Of a stretch of DNA of 64,000 nt, positions 8,302-17,008 are shown piece by piece. Position numbers and translations under genes: made by a program. Source of the stretch: Larkinella knui (GTDB lineage: Bacteria > Bacteroidota > Bacteroidia > Cytophagales > Spirosomataceae); assembly GCF_003858645.1 (NCBI RefSeq), contig NZ_RQJP01000001.1, positions 248,001 through 312,000 on the forward strand, in the 5' to 3' direction. The notes under the pieces are model-generated. The model ran no database searches. It worked only from the letters and a program-made list of their open reading frames with translations, and was not told the origin of the DNA. Position 1 is the stretch's first letter; every line of letters begins with the position of its first letter.

Positions 8302-10215
8302 ATGAATTTTCAAATCCGAACCTTTGACGAATACCAGGAAGCGTATCGCTACAGCGTCGAAGATCCCGAAGGCTTTTGGGCAGAAATTGCTCAGAATTTT
8401 CAGTGGCGGAAGCCGTGGAAGAAAACACTTCAATGGAATTTTGACGAGCCGAATGTGCAATGGTTTGTCGGCGGAAAGCTGAATATTACCGAAAATTGCC
8501 TGGACCGTCATCTGGCCGAACGCGGTGATCAGCCCGCCATTATCTGGGAACCCAACGATCCGCATGAAGCGGGCGTTACGCTGACTTACCGGATGCTGCA
8601 CGATCAGGTTTGCCGGATGGCTAACGTGCTCAAACGCAATGGCGTTGGCAAAGGCGACCGGGTCTGTATTTACATGCCGATGGTGCCGGAACTGGCCATT
8701 GCCGTCCTGGCCTGCGCCCGGATCGGGGCCATTCACTCGGTGGTTTTTGGCGGTTTTTCGGCGCAGTCCATTGCCGACCGGATCAACGATGCGCAATGCT
8801 GTCTGGTTATTACATCCGATGGTGCCTACCGGGGCAACAAGGAAATTCCGATGAAGGAAACCGTCGACGACGCCCTCGTGCAGTGCCCGAGCGTCAAACG
8901 GGTTATTGTCCTGACGCGTACCCGAACCCCGGTTTCGATGATCAAAGGCCGGGATCTGTGGATGGAACAGGAGCTGAAACAGGTCACCGCCGAATGCCCC
9001 GCCGAAGAAATGGATGCCGAAGACATGCTCTTCATTCTCTACACCTCCGGATCGACGGGCAAGCCCAAAGGCGTTGTACACACCTGTGGTGGCTACATGA
9101 TCTATACCGCCTACACCTTTCAGAATGTATTTCAGTATGAGCCGGGTCAGGTGCATTTCTGTACGGCGGATATTGGCTGGATTACCGGACACAGTTATAT
9201 CGTCTATGGGCCACTGGCCTGTGGGGCCACCTCGCTTTTATTCGAAGGGATTCCCACCTGGCCGGACTGTGGGCGTTTCTGGGATATTGTCGACAAACAC
9301 CAGGTCAATATTCTGTATACGGCTCCAACGGCCATTCGGTCGCTGATGAGTTTTGGGCTGGATAAAGTGGAAAATCACGACCTGAGTTCCCTCAAAGTTC
9401 TGGGGTCGGTGGGTGAGCCGATCAACGAGGAAGCTTGGCATTGGTACGACGATCACATTGGTAAAAACCGCTGTCCGATCGTCGATACGTGGTGGCAAAC
9501 CGAGACTGCCGGTATTCTGATTTCGCCAATTGCCGGTATTACAAAAACAAAACCGACCTACGCCACCCTGCCGCTGCCGGGTGTTCAGCCTCTGCTGGTG
9601 GACGAAAACGGGCAGGAAATCGAGGGGAATGGCGTGAGTGGAAATTTGTGCATCAAGTTTCCGTGGCCCGGGATCATCCGGACGACCTACGGGGACCACG
9701 AACGGTGTAAACAGACGTATTTCAGCGCCTACAAAGGACTGTATTTCACCGGCGATGGCTGTCTGCGCGACGAGGACGGGTATTACCGCATCACGGGCCG
9801 GGTCGATGACGTGCTGAACGTGTCGGGCCACCGCATCGGAACTGCCGAAGTGGAAAATGCCATCAACATGCACACCGGTGTGGTGGAAAGCGCTGTGGTG
9901 GGCTATCCGCACGACATCAAAGGGCAGGGCATTTACGCCTACGTGATTGCCGAAAGCCAGGTGTCGCACAGCGATGCCGAATTGATGAAGCGGGACATTC
10001 TGGCGACGGTAAGCCGGGTGATCGGTCCCATTGCCAAACCCGACAAGATTCAGTTTGTCAACGGGTTACCCAAAACGCGTTCCGGGAAAATCATGCGCCG
10101 GATTCTGCGCAAAATTGCGGAAGGCGAAACCGGAAACCTGGGCGACACCTCGACGCTGCTCGACCCGGCGGTGGTCGATGACATCAAGGCCGGAGCACTG
10201 ATTGGGGTGAAGTGA
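8302..10215 (+). CDS. acs: Acetate--CoA ligase (acetyl-CoA synthetase)
   Basis: A 637-residue cytoplasmic enzyme making acetyl-CoA from acetate, ATP and CoA via acetyl-AMP. Visible features are the N-terminal ACS domain, the adenylate-forming loop [14 protein letters not shown] (~250-263), the motif [10 protein letters not shown], the hinge region [18 protein letters not shown] and, near the end, [10 protein letters not shown]. In that last motif Lys596 corresponds to the lysine that is reversibly acetylated in Salmonella Acs (Lys609). It lies 47 bases after the small membrane protein gene and forms the end of an MFS-small protein-acs unit closed by a strong terminator. Confidence 0.97.
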   Translation: MNFQIRTFDEYQEAYRYSVEDPEGFWAEIAQNFQWRKPWKKTLQWNFDEPNVQWFVGGKLNITENCLDRHLAERGDQPAIIWEPNDPHEAGVTLTYRMLHDQVCRMANVLKRNGVGKGDRVCIYMPMVPELAIAVLACARIGAIHSVVFGGFSAQSIADRINDAQCCLVITSDGAYRGNKEIPMKETVDDALVQCPSVKRVIVLTRTRTPVSMIKGRDLWMEQELKQVTAECPAEEMDAEDMLFILYTSGSTGKPKGVVHTCGGYMIYTAYTFQNVFQYEPGQVHFCTADIGWITGHSYIVYGPLACGATSLLFEGIPTWPDCGRFWDIVDKHQVNILYTAPTAIRSLMSFGLDKVENHDLSSLKVLGSVGEPINEEAWHWYDDHIGKNRCPIVDTWWQTETAGILISPIAGITKTKPTYATLPLPGVQPLLVDENGQEIEGNGVSGNLCIKFPWPGIIRTTYGDHERCKQTYFSAYKGLYFTGDGCLRDEDGYYRITGRVDDVLNVSGHRIGTAEVENAINMHTGVVESAVVGYPHDIKGQGIYAYVIAESQVSHSDAELMKRDILATVSRVIGPIAKPDKIQFVNGLPKTRSGKIMRRILRKIAEGETGNLGDTSTLLDPAVVDDIKAGALIGVK

Positions 10216-10226
10216 TACTTAGTGTT

Positions 10227-10283
10227 AACTAAAAGCCGGTATTTCCAAGCTATAGAATAGTCTGGAAATACCGGCTTTTAGTT
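10227..10283. terminator. Bidirectional terminator between convergent genes
   Basis: A perfect stem of about 21 bp (arms 10227-10247 and 10263-10283, AACTAAAAGCCGGTATTTCC and its complement) around a 15-base loop. It lies between the convergent acs and membrane glycosyltransferase-like genes, with A/T-rich outer ends on both sides. Confidence 0.85.
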
Positions 10284-10295
10284 CAAATAAGGTCA

Positions 10296-11714
10296 CTATT
10301 GATGCGCGTAAACGGCAAATCTTCCGTCAAAAAAATGAAGCTGATAAAAGGGTAATCTGGCAGTACCCGCTCTGGGATACCAATCTTCTTTGCTAAGTTT
10401 ATAATCCATCAGAATAAATCCGACGCCGTTTTGATTAGCCCATTTGGCCATTCCGTCAGAAGAACTAACCGAGTCTTTCATGGTGTGTTTATAGGTATCG
10501 TATCCAAGTAAAAAAGGGTATTGCTCGTATTCGTTAAAAAAGAAGGTTAGCGGAACCAGCCCCGTCTTCGCTGTGGGAATAGATTTTCTTAAATTTTTGT
10601 AAGAAACCGGCAAGTATTCGGTAGTAAAATTTTTAATAATAATTTCAATCGTTCCGTATAAACCTATAATGAAATAGAGACTTAAGACAATTTTTAAGCC
10701 AACCGTAATGAAGGGTCTCGAACGATATAACTCATACACCAAAGCAAACATAAATGGCATAAATAGAACACAATATAATCCGGAGTTTTTTTTGGTAATC
10801 AGCCAGAAAGAAAAGAAAAGAAAAAAGGAGTATACTTTTAAACCAAGGGGAACGGCCTTTATAACGCTGCGTTGGCTCCAGAGAAGAAATACCAGCAATA
10901 AGGACAAGGCAATCTCTTCCGGAGAATAAAAAAACAATCTAGGATAAGTGAGCATAACAACCAGTTTTGAATACAATCCAAACGCATTCTGCGTGGCGGG
11001 ATCGTGACGAAACTGATGATACCAGACATTAAATCCGTCGGTGGCGAGGAAGACATCCATAAAATAAAGTAGTCCCGTTAGTCCCCCTGCGAAGGCAAAA
11101 GTGATGGCCGGTTTATAGTGTCGCAGATAAAGTAGGCTGCCCAGGCCCGCCAGTAAATAAATCACCCCGTTCAGATGGACCAACAGCGCTAACCCGGCTA
11201 ATAACCCGGCCCACATGGCTTTCCAGAGTGATGGTTTTTCGTTTTGTAAAACTAAAAACGAGCCGAATCCCAATGCCGCCAGCATAATTTCGGGGCGGTT
11301 TTCAAAGCTCATCTTTATCAGCAATCTATTCGAGAAAATCAAAATCAAAAGAGCAAGTAAATACCACGAATAGATCGCTTTTTCTTTCCGGTATAGATAG
11401 AAAACTACTTCTCCAATAAAAATACAGAAAGACAAAAAACCGACAAATTGAACAACGGGAAGCTGGTAGCCAAACAACTTAATAAAGCTGGCACCAACGA
11501 GTAGAAACAGTTTATGACTGACCAGTATCTGGTTATCCCATCCTAACAAACCGCTGAAAAAGTTAGAGCGGATAATTCCAATTTTCTGCAGCCAATAAGC
11601 CTGTTCGGCAAACCAGGCGTCGTCTCCGGTGGGGTTTCGGTGGTAATAGGTAAGGAAAGTTAACGTAACAAGAAAGCCTAAAAGAATAGAAAGGTGCTTT
11701 TTTGAAGGTATCAT
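10296..11714 (-). CDS. Polytopic membrane protein, GT-C (GT39/ArnT-like) glycosyltransferase-like
   Basis: A 472-residue protein with about ten to twelve hydrophobic segments across the first ~370 residues and a soluble C-terminal part. The first loop after TM1 contains NPTGDDAWFAEQAYWL, an acidic pair placed as in GT-C enzymes that use polyprenyl-phosphate sugars. A membrane-bound transfer of a sugar to lipid or protein is therefore likely, but donor and acceptor are unknown. The gene is somewhat more AT-rich than its neighbours and is a single transcription unit facing acs. Confidence 0.6.
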   Translation of the reverse strand: MIPSKKHLSILLGFLVTLTFLTYYHRNPTGDDAWFAEQAYWLQKIGIIRSNFFSGLLGWDNQILVSHKLFLLVGASFIKLFGYQLPVVQFVGFLSFCIFIGEVVFYLYRKEKAIYSWYLLALLILIFSNRLLIKMSFENRPEIMLAALGFGSFLVLQNEKPSLWKAMWAGLLAGLALLVHLNGVIYLLAGLGSLLYLRHYKPAITFAFAGGLTGLLYFMDVFLATDGFNVWYHQFRHDPATQNAFGLYSKLVVMLTYPRLFFYSPEEIALSLLLVFLLWSQRSVIKAVPLGLKVYSFFLFFSFWLITKKNSGLYCVLFMPFMFALVYELYRSRPFITVGLKIVLSLYFIIGLYGTIEIIIKNFTTEYLPVSYKNLRKSIPTAKTGLVPLTFFFNEYEQYPFLLGYDTYKHTMKDSVSSSDGMAKWANQNGVGFILMDYKLSKEDWYPRAGTARLPFYQLHFFDGRFAVYAHQ

Positions 11715-11827
11715 TACTGCAAGTGGTGGGTGGATGATGCTATAAATGTATGAAAATTTATTCCCGACACGGCTCTTCCTTTTCCAACGAATCGGCCCGA
11801 AATGGAATCTCTGTCAAAAAAACGACT

Positions 11828-12562
11828 ATGGCGCGATTACTACTAGTTTGGATGATGGGCGGTGCGTGGCTGGGTTTAGCAACAAACACCCGGGCCTGCA
11901 GCTGCATTGATGCCGGCGCATTTTTGACCGTTGCCGAAAAAGCCGCCTGGAAACCCGGTGTTCTGATGGTGCGGGCGGAGGTGAGAGATCAGGAGGCTCA
12001 CGGCATGGAGGTGAAAATCCTGGCGGTTTTGAATGGAAGTGAGGAGAAATCCGTCATCCGGGTTTGGGGCGATCCCGGATTTATGTGCCGGACGTATACC
12101 ACCGGTTTTAAAAAAGGTGAAAAGCTGGTCCTGATCCTCAGACGGATTGAAAACGCGACTTATCTGGACGAACAGAACGGCGATTACGAATTGAGCGGTT
12201 GCGGCACCTTCGTGGTTCGGGAAGCGCAAAACATCTCCGGCCGGATTACGGCGTCCGACAAGGAAATGTCTAAAACTAAATTCTTCGGCGAACTGGATAA
12301 AATAATCGGCAAAAACCGCCCGGATCAAGCCCGGATTTTTCCGAACCCGGTCGAAGATCTGCTAACCATCAGCGTCCCCGACCTTCCGGATTCCACGCTT
12401 TCGGCCCGAATCATTACCTTAGCGGGCCAACCCCTACAAACCCGGCAACTGGAAGTCGGCAGGCAACATCAAATCGACGTTTCTACCCTGGCGACCGGCA
12501 TTTACATCATTCTGTTCCGGACAGAACACCAGTTTTATACCCGTCGGCTGATCAAAAAATAG
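11828..12562 (+). CDS. Secreted TIMP/NTR-like domain protein with type IX sorting domain
   Basis: About 244 residues from ATG 11828; the frame is open to 11750, but a signal peptide (MARLLLVWMMGGAWLG...) begins at the later ATG. The predicted mature protein would start at or next to CSCIDAG. A Cys-x-Cys at the mature N-terminus, a VLMVRAEV strand, FMCRTYTTGFKKGEKLVL and a later YELSGCGTFVV repeat the layout of the NTR fold of tissue inhibitors of metalloproteinases. The last ~75 residues (ARIFPNPVEDLL ... GIYIILF ... RRLIKK) are a type A sorting domain for the type IX secretion system, so the protein is exported across the outer membrane. Target unknown. Confidence 0.7.
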   Translation: MARLLLVWMMGGAWLGLATNTRACSCIDAGAFLTVAEKAAWKPGVLMVRAEVRDQEAHGMEVKILAVLNGSEEKSVIRVWGDPGFMCRTYTTGFKKGEKLVLILRRIENATYLDEQNGDYELSGCGTFVVREAQNISGRITASDKEMSKTKFFGELDKIIGKNRPDQARIFPNPVEDLLTISVPDLPDSTLSARIITLAGQPLQTRQLEVGRQHQIDVSTLATGIYIILFRTEHQFYTRRLIKK

Positions 12563-12611
12563 TTCGGGACAGGTCCGCAAGAATCGGGTTTTCAGGCCGG
12601 TTTTCGGGTGG

Positions 12612-12619
12612 TACTTTTG
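12612..12619 (+). promoter_or_regulatory. -7 element for the alkylation-damage operon
   Basis: TACTTTTG fits TAnnTTTG. Initiation about seven bases downstream would fall near 12626, inside the reading frame that begins with ATG 12624, and so supports ATG 12642 as the true start of the first gene. Confidence 0.55.
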
Positions 12620-12641
12620 TTTCATGCAAACGACAACAACC

Positions 12642-13493
12642 ATGTACGAAACAGAAACCAATCCCACGTATCAGCAGATCGCCCGGTCAATTGAGTTTTT
12701 AACCGAAAACTTTCGCGGGCAACCTTCCCTGGCCGATGTGGCCGACCGGGCGAACCTCAGCGAATACCATTTTCAACGGTTATTTTCGGATTGGGCGGGT
12801 GTGAGTCCCAAGAAATTTTTGCAGTACCTGACCCTCGATTTTGCCAAGGAACGGCTGCGCCGTGGCCTCACACTGGCCGAAGCCGCCGACGAAGCCGGGC
12901 TTTCCGGCACGGGCCGGTTGCACGATCTGTTTGTGGTGCTGGAAGGCGTTACGCCGGGGCAGTTCAAGCAGGCTGGCAACGGGTTGACGATTCGCTATGC
13001 GGTATTTGAAAGCCCGTTCGGACCGTATGTGCTGGGTGCCATTGGCGATAAAATCTGCAAACTGGAATTTCTGGACGAGGTTGAACCCACCGATGAAATC
13101 AGCCTTGCCGAACGCTTTATCACCGACTGGCCCGAAGCCCGGCTGCTTCCGGATGCCGCATCGCTCCGCCCGCTGGCTACCACCATTTTCGCGGAAACCG
13201 GCCGGAAACCGCTGCGAATTCTGGTGAAAGCATCCCCGTTTCAGTTGAAAGTCTGGGAAGCCCTGCTCCGGATTCCGGAAGGCCAGGTGGTTAGTTATGA
13301 CCAGATTGCTTCAGCCATCGGAATGCCGGCGGCATCGCGGGCGGTTGGAACAGCCATTGGTTCTAATCCGGTGGGGTACCTGATTCCCTGCCACCGCGTG
13401 ATCCGAAAAACCGGTTTGTTTGGAAACTACCGCTGGGGTACGACCCGGAAAACCGCTTTGTTGGGCTGGGAAGCGGCTTATGCCGCTAAGTAG
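12642..13493 (+). CDS. Bifunctional AraC-type HTH / O6-alkylguanine-DNA alkyltransferase (Ada-like)
   Basis: 283 residues from ATG 12642 (289 from ATG 12624). Residues ~10-110 are an AraC-type double helix-turn-helix (SLADVADRANLSEYHFQRLF). The rest is a methylguanine methyltransferase with the acceptor motif PCHRV (Cys250 from the 12642 start), preceded by FQLKVWEALLRIPEGQVVSY. It removes O6-alkyl groups irreversibly onto that cysteine and may regulate its own operon. The N-terminal zinc/phosphotriester domain of E. coli Ada is absent here, but a separate Ada-type metal-binding protein is encoded two genes on. That looks like a split Ada (inference). Confidence 0.92.
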   Translation: MYETETNPTYQQIARSIEFLTENFRGQPSLADVADRANLSEYHFQRLFSDWAGVSPKKFLQYLTLDFAKERLRRGLTLAEAADEAGLSGTGRLHDLFVVLEGVTPGQFKQAGNGLTIRYAVFESPFGPYVLGAIGDKICKLEFLDEVEPTDEISLAERFITDWPEARLLPDAASLRPLATTIFAETGRKPLRILVKASPFQLKVWEALLRIPEGQVVSYDQIASAIGMPAASRAVGTAIGSNPVGYLIPCHRVIRKTGLFGNYRWGTTRKTALLGWEAAYAAK

Positions 13494-13518
13494 TGTTCAG
13501 AAAAAAAAAGAAAGCAGA

Positions 13519-14214
13519 ATGAAAATCGACCCAATCAACTGGGAAACGGTACGCGAATCGCTCCAGGCGAACGGTTTTGCTACACTCCCTCAGGTGCTGG
13601 ATCCGCAGGAATGTCGACACCTGGTTTCGATGTATGATGAATCGGAACGGTTCCGGAAAACCGTGGTCATGGAGCGCCACGGCTATGGGATGGGCGAATA
13701 CAAGTATTTCACCTATCCGCTGCCTGAACCCATTCAGGCGCTGCGAACGGCGGTTTATAAGGCGGTTGCTCCCGTCGCTAATCAGTGGTCCAGTCTGTTG
13801 AAACTCGGTATACAGTACCCCGATGAACACGCCGATTTTCTGGAAGAATGCCATCGGAATGGTCAGCAACGGGCCACTCCGCTGTTGTTGACGTATGGAA
13901 AAGGCGGATACAATGCGATGCACCAGGATTTATACGGGGATGTGTATTTCCCGCTGCAGGCCGTTGTTTTCCTGAGTGAACCGGGCGTCGGGTATACCGG
14001 GGGCGAGTTTGTTTTGACCGAGCAGGTGCCCCGGGCGCAATCAAAAGCCACGGTTCTGGCCCCAAAGCAAGGCGATCTGCTGATTTTTACCACCCAGTTC
14101 AGGCCCAAAAAGAGCACGAGAGGGTATTTCCGGGTGACGATGAAACATGGCGTTAGTACCATTCATTCCGGAAACCGGTATACGTTAGGCATCATTTTTC
14201 ACGATGCCAAATGA
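13519..14214 (+). CDS. 2OG-Fe(II) oxygenase of the Ada-associated family
   Basis: 231 residues from ATG 13519, which lies 25 bases after the previous stop; an earlier in-frame ATG at 13420 would overlap the methyltransferase gene. The iron ligands appear as His135 and Asp137 in MHQDLYGD and His210 in TMKHGVS, with Arg220 placed to hold 2-oxoglutarate. From memory, the sequence matches a family of non-AlkB oxygenases often encoded beside ada in Proteobacteria. A role in oxidative removal of alkyl groups from DNA or RNA is likely from context but not proven. Stop and start overlap the next gene as ATGA. Confidence 0.85.
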   Translation: MKIDPINWETVRESLQANGFATLPQVLDPQECRHLVSMYDESERFRKTVVMERHGYGMGEYKYFTYPLPEPIQALRTAVYKAVAPVANQWSSLLKLGIQYPDEHADFLEECHRNGQQRATPLLLTYGKGGYNAMHQDLYGDVYFPLQAVVFLSEPGVGYTGGEFVLTEQVPRAQSKATVLAPKQGDLLIFTTQFRPKKSTRGYFRVTMKHGVSTIHSGNRYTLGIIFHDAK

Positions 14215-14510
14215 TCAGACATACCGATTTTGCCGACAACAACCTCGGGAAAGCCCGGCTTCGCGGTTTGATCAAAGCGGGCGCCATTGCATTCGGCGGG
14301 AATTGGCCGTTAAAAATCTACGGTACCCTGCATTGCCAATCCGGCCGGCGAATGTTGCGAAAAAACCGGGTATTTTTTCAATCGGAACAGGACGCGATTT
14401 TGTCCGGCTTTCGGCCTTGCGGACATTGTATGCGGATGGAATACCGGCGCTGGAAAATAGGCCGGGCCACCGGTTCTGTCCATCATGCGCCCAACGAACA
14501 GCCGCTATAA
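14211..14510 (+). CDS. Ada-type metal-binding domain protein
   Basis: A 99-residue protein whose centre (YGTLHCQSGRR ... GFRPCGHC) matches the Ada N-terminal zinc domain family. In E. coli Ada four cysteines bind zinc and one accepts the methyl group from phosphotriesters. Here three cysteines (in LHC and CGHC) are clear, and one Cys position appears to be lost or replaced by His. It overlaps the oxygenase gene by four bases (ATGA) and ends inside a terminator stem. Together with the first gene it may supply the missing Ada domain in trans, or it may only bind DNA or metal. Confidence 0.8.
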   Translation: MIRHTDFADNNLGKARLRGLIKAGAIAFGGNWPLKIYGTLHCQSGRRMLRKNRVFFQSEQDAILSGFRPCGHCMRMEYRRWKIGRATGSVHHAPNEQPL

Positions 14511-14535
14511 ACCCGTGCGGTCTATAGCGGCTGTT
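14497..14535 (+). terminator. Terminator of the alkylation-damage operon
   Basis: A 13-bp perfect stem (AACAGCCGCTATA at 14497-14509, complement at 14523-14535) with a 13-base loop. The left arm contains the last codons and most of the stop codon of the Ada-type protein gene. Confidence 0.75.
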
Positions 14536-14667
14536 GTGAACCGGCTGCGCTTGCGGAACCGGGTAGCTCCCGTCGTGCCGATTCACTCATGGCGAGCCAT
14601 ACATCCATTTTTCAACGGCTTCGGTTCCTGAAACCGCTTTCGGTATCTGCGGAAGCGGTTTCAGGCC

Positions 14668-14697
14668 TTGACCTGTCTGCAGAATTTTGTAGCTTTG
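14668..14697 (+). promoter_or_regulatory. Promoter of the sensor kinase gene
   Basis: TTG at 14668-14670 and TAGCTTTG at 14690-14697 are 19 bases apart and match the Bacteroidota -33/-7 pattern. Initiation near 14704 makes ATG 14724 the only sensible start and rules out the ATG at 14589. Confidence 0.75.
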
Positions 14698-14723
14698 GGA
14701 AGCAGCCCTGCTTTCGGCCCACT

Positions 14724-15752
14724 ATGAAACTATCCGCCTATTCAAGCTACGACTGGATTTTGCAGCTCATCGTATTGCCGCTCTATATCAGCGTATTAAA
14801 CTGGTTGTTGCTCGGAGATGCGTACTGGCAGACGTGGGCGACGCTGGGCGTGGCCACCGGAATTGCGCTGGTTGACTCGCTGATGAACTGGTATATCAAC
14901 AACAGCATTGCGCTAAAAATAAACCAGCTGCATCCCCATCCCAGGGATTATGTCGTTCGGGCTTTTCGACGGTTTATGGCCTGTACCATCAGTTCCGGTC
15001 TGCACGTGACGGTTCTCTTTTTTGTCTACTGGTTTATTGGTTTGCCCGGCTTTGAACCGGAGCCGCTCCGGCTGGGGTTGGCGTTGCTGTATACCGTCAT
15101 TATTGTGGCCATTGTGGTGATCACGTACGAAAGCATCGACACGTTTGGCAACTGGCAGCAAACGCAGCAGCAGGTGGATACGCTCAGCAAAGCCCAGCTA
15201 CAGGCCGAACTGACCTCCCTGCGTCAGCAGGTCAATCCGCACTTTCTATTCAACAGCCTCAATTCCCTAACCGCCCTGATTGGCGAAAATCCGCAAAAGG
15301 CCGAGACGTTTGCCGAAGAACTCAGTTCGGTATACCGGTATTTGCTGCGGAGCAACGAGTGCGCCCTGACGCCCCTGGCCAACGAGCTGGAATTCATCGA
15401 GTCGTACTATCATTTGCTGAAAACCCGCCACGGCGAGGCTCTGACGCTCGTCACGCAGATTCGACCTGGCACCGAAATGAGGCAGTTGCCACCCTTGACG
15501 CTGCAACTGCTGATCGAAAATGCCGTCAAGCACAACATCATTTTGCCCGAACAACCCCTCACGATTGTGCTCACCACCGATGAACAATTCCATCTGGTCG
15601 TGAGCAACAATCTGCAGCGCAAAGCCAGCCGGATTCTTTCCAATGGCATTGGGCTGACCAATATCCTGAGCAAATACCAGATGCTGGGCCAGCCCATCCC
15701 GAAGATCGAGGAAGACGAACAGGAGTTTCGGGTCACTTTGCCACTGGTTTGA
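14724..15752 (+). CDS. LytS/YehU-type sensor histidine kinase
   Basis: 342 residues. Four hydrophobic segments in the first ~135 residues anchor it in the inner membrane without a large sensor domain. A coiled linker then leads to the His_kinase domain with phospho-acceptor His173 in QVNPHFLFNSLNSL, followed by an ATPase domain (LTLQLLIENAVKHN, SNGIGLTNI). Kinases of this type usually signal to a LytTR response regulator encoded next to them. None is present here: the next gene is convergent. The partner must be elsewhere. Confidence 0.9.
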   Translation: MKLSAYSSYDWILQLIVLPLYISVLNWLLLGDAYWQTWATLGVATGIALVDSLMNWYINNSIALKINQLHPHPRDYVVRAFRRFMACTISSGLHVTVLFFVYWFIGLPGFEPEPLRLGLALLYTVIIVAIVVITYESIDTFGNWQQTQQQVDTLSKAQLQAELTSLRQQVNPHFLFNSLNSLTALIGENPQKAETFAEELSSVYRYLLRSNECALTPLANELEFIESYYHLLKTRHGEALTLVTQIRPGTEMRQLPPLTLQLLIENAVKHNIILPEQPLTIVLTTDEQFHLVVSNNLQRKASRILSNGIGLTNILSKYQMLGQPIPKIEEDEQEFRVTLPLV

Positions 15753-15768
15753 AAACCGGCGGGGATCA

Positions 15769-16749
15769 TTAGTTGCCCGCCAGCTGGACTTCCGCGTTCT
15801 TTTTGGCGATATCGTTCTGAATTTTCGGTACGGTTTTCAGGTAGTCGTAAATCGCGCCGACCTCCCGTTCCGACAACATCGGGCGGGGAAACATGGGTTG
15901 TTTGAGAATGGAACCGTCGGGCCGGACCCCGAGCCGCACGGCCCGGATAAACTGCTCTTTGGTGTATTTTTTGGCAATACCGGTCTGATCGTCAAACGTT
16001 AGGTTGGCCGTAAAAACCGACTCCCCGCCATCGCCTTTCATTTCGATCCCACCGCCATAATACCCTTTGCTGCGTTCGGGATGTTGTTTGTCCTGATCGA
16101 TCAGATCACCCGAATGGCAGCCGTAACAGTCGCCAATGGCATCGGCGGTGTAACGGCCTAAAGCAACCGGGTCGTTGCTATCCGGCAGGGCCACAAGTTC
16201 CGGCGAATACGGCAGCGGTTTCATCAAAGTATGAGTCAGCAATTTTGAGAAAAAACTCAACTCGGAGTTGGGAGCTTCCTCCTTCGACGGCTGAACCGGC
16301 AGGCGGTCGGAGCGAAGCCAGGCCACCACCGACTTCAGGTCTTCGTCGGCCATGTTGGGATACTGGGGCATCACGGCAGCGTGGGTGCCGTCGCGCCGGA
16401 GGCCGGTTCGCAGAAAATAGATCAATTCGCCATCGGTCCAGTTGCCGATGCCTTTTTCCTTGTCCTGGGTAATGTTTTTTGAATAGAGCGTGCCGAACAG
16501 CGCCGGTACTTCGGCCAGATGTTTTCCCGTCAGCCGGTTTTCATTATTGGCGTGACAGGCCATGCATTGAATCTGGGCAATGACTTCGCCCCGGGCCACG
16601 CGGGCGGGCGTGCTCTCAACCGTTAGTTCCGGAATGGTGGGTGGGTCGTAGGTTGGGGTGCCTACGGTGGCTACGTACGCGCAGAAACCGCCCAGCAGCA
16701 GAACGACGCAGAGGAGAGCGTAACCGATAACTTTCAAGACCTTTTTCAT
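15769..16749 (-). CDS. Membrane-anchored diheme cytochrome c
   Basis: A 326-residue protein with an N-terminal membrane anchor (residues ~8-28) and two class I cytochrome c domains in the periplasm. The heme sites are CMACH at 62-66 and CYGCH at 208-212. Likely distal Met ligands are in HAAVMPQYPNM and KQPMFPRPM. It is an electron carrier, resembling the subunits that serve periplasmic dehydrogenases, but no dehydrogenase gene is adjacent. It is a single gene, convergent with the sensor kinase. Confidence 0.9.
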   Translation of the reverse strand: MKKVLKVIGYALLCVVLLLGGFCAYVATVGTPTYDPPTIPELTVESTPARVARGEVIAQIQCMACHANNENRLTGKHLAEVPALFGTLYSKNITQDKEKGIGNWTDGELIYFLRTGLRRDGTHAAVMPQYPNMADEDLKSVVAWLRSDRLPVQPSKEEAPNSELSFFSKLLTHTLMKPLPYSPELVALPDSNDPVALGRYTADAIGDCYGCHSGDLIDQDKQHPERSKGYYGGGIEMKGDGGESVFTANLTFDDQTGIAKKYTKEQFIRAVRLGVRPDGSILKQPMFPRPMLSEREVGAIYDYLKTVPKIQNDIAKKNAEVQLAGN

Positions 16750-17008
16750 GATGTGAATACTTGGAATTGGATGGTGTAAAAGAGTCTGTTTTGAACAGAT
16801 GGTAACAAAATTGCCCCATAGCCTCTTCCAAGCCTATTTCTAACCGGCTGAACCGTAACAACTTGGTCGTGAAGTGTCAATTTCTGTCGATAACCTGGCC
16901 GACTGACGCGCCTGGATTTTCTGGGCGAATTCTGCAAAAAACCGTGCAGCTATGCGCATTCCTTCCGATCTTTATCCAGCCATTTACTGATCAGAAAGTA
17001 CGTTCGTC

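Noticed and set aside
8251-9192. Long minus-strand ORF over acs
   Set aside because: Shadow of the well-supported acs reading frame; no recognisable protein features.
11750-11827. Upstream extension of the TIMP-like protein
   Set aside because: A typical signal peptide starts only at ATG 11828, and the added 26 residues are polar and would block export.
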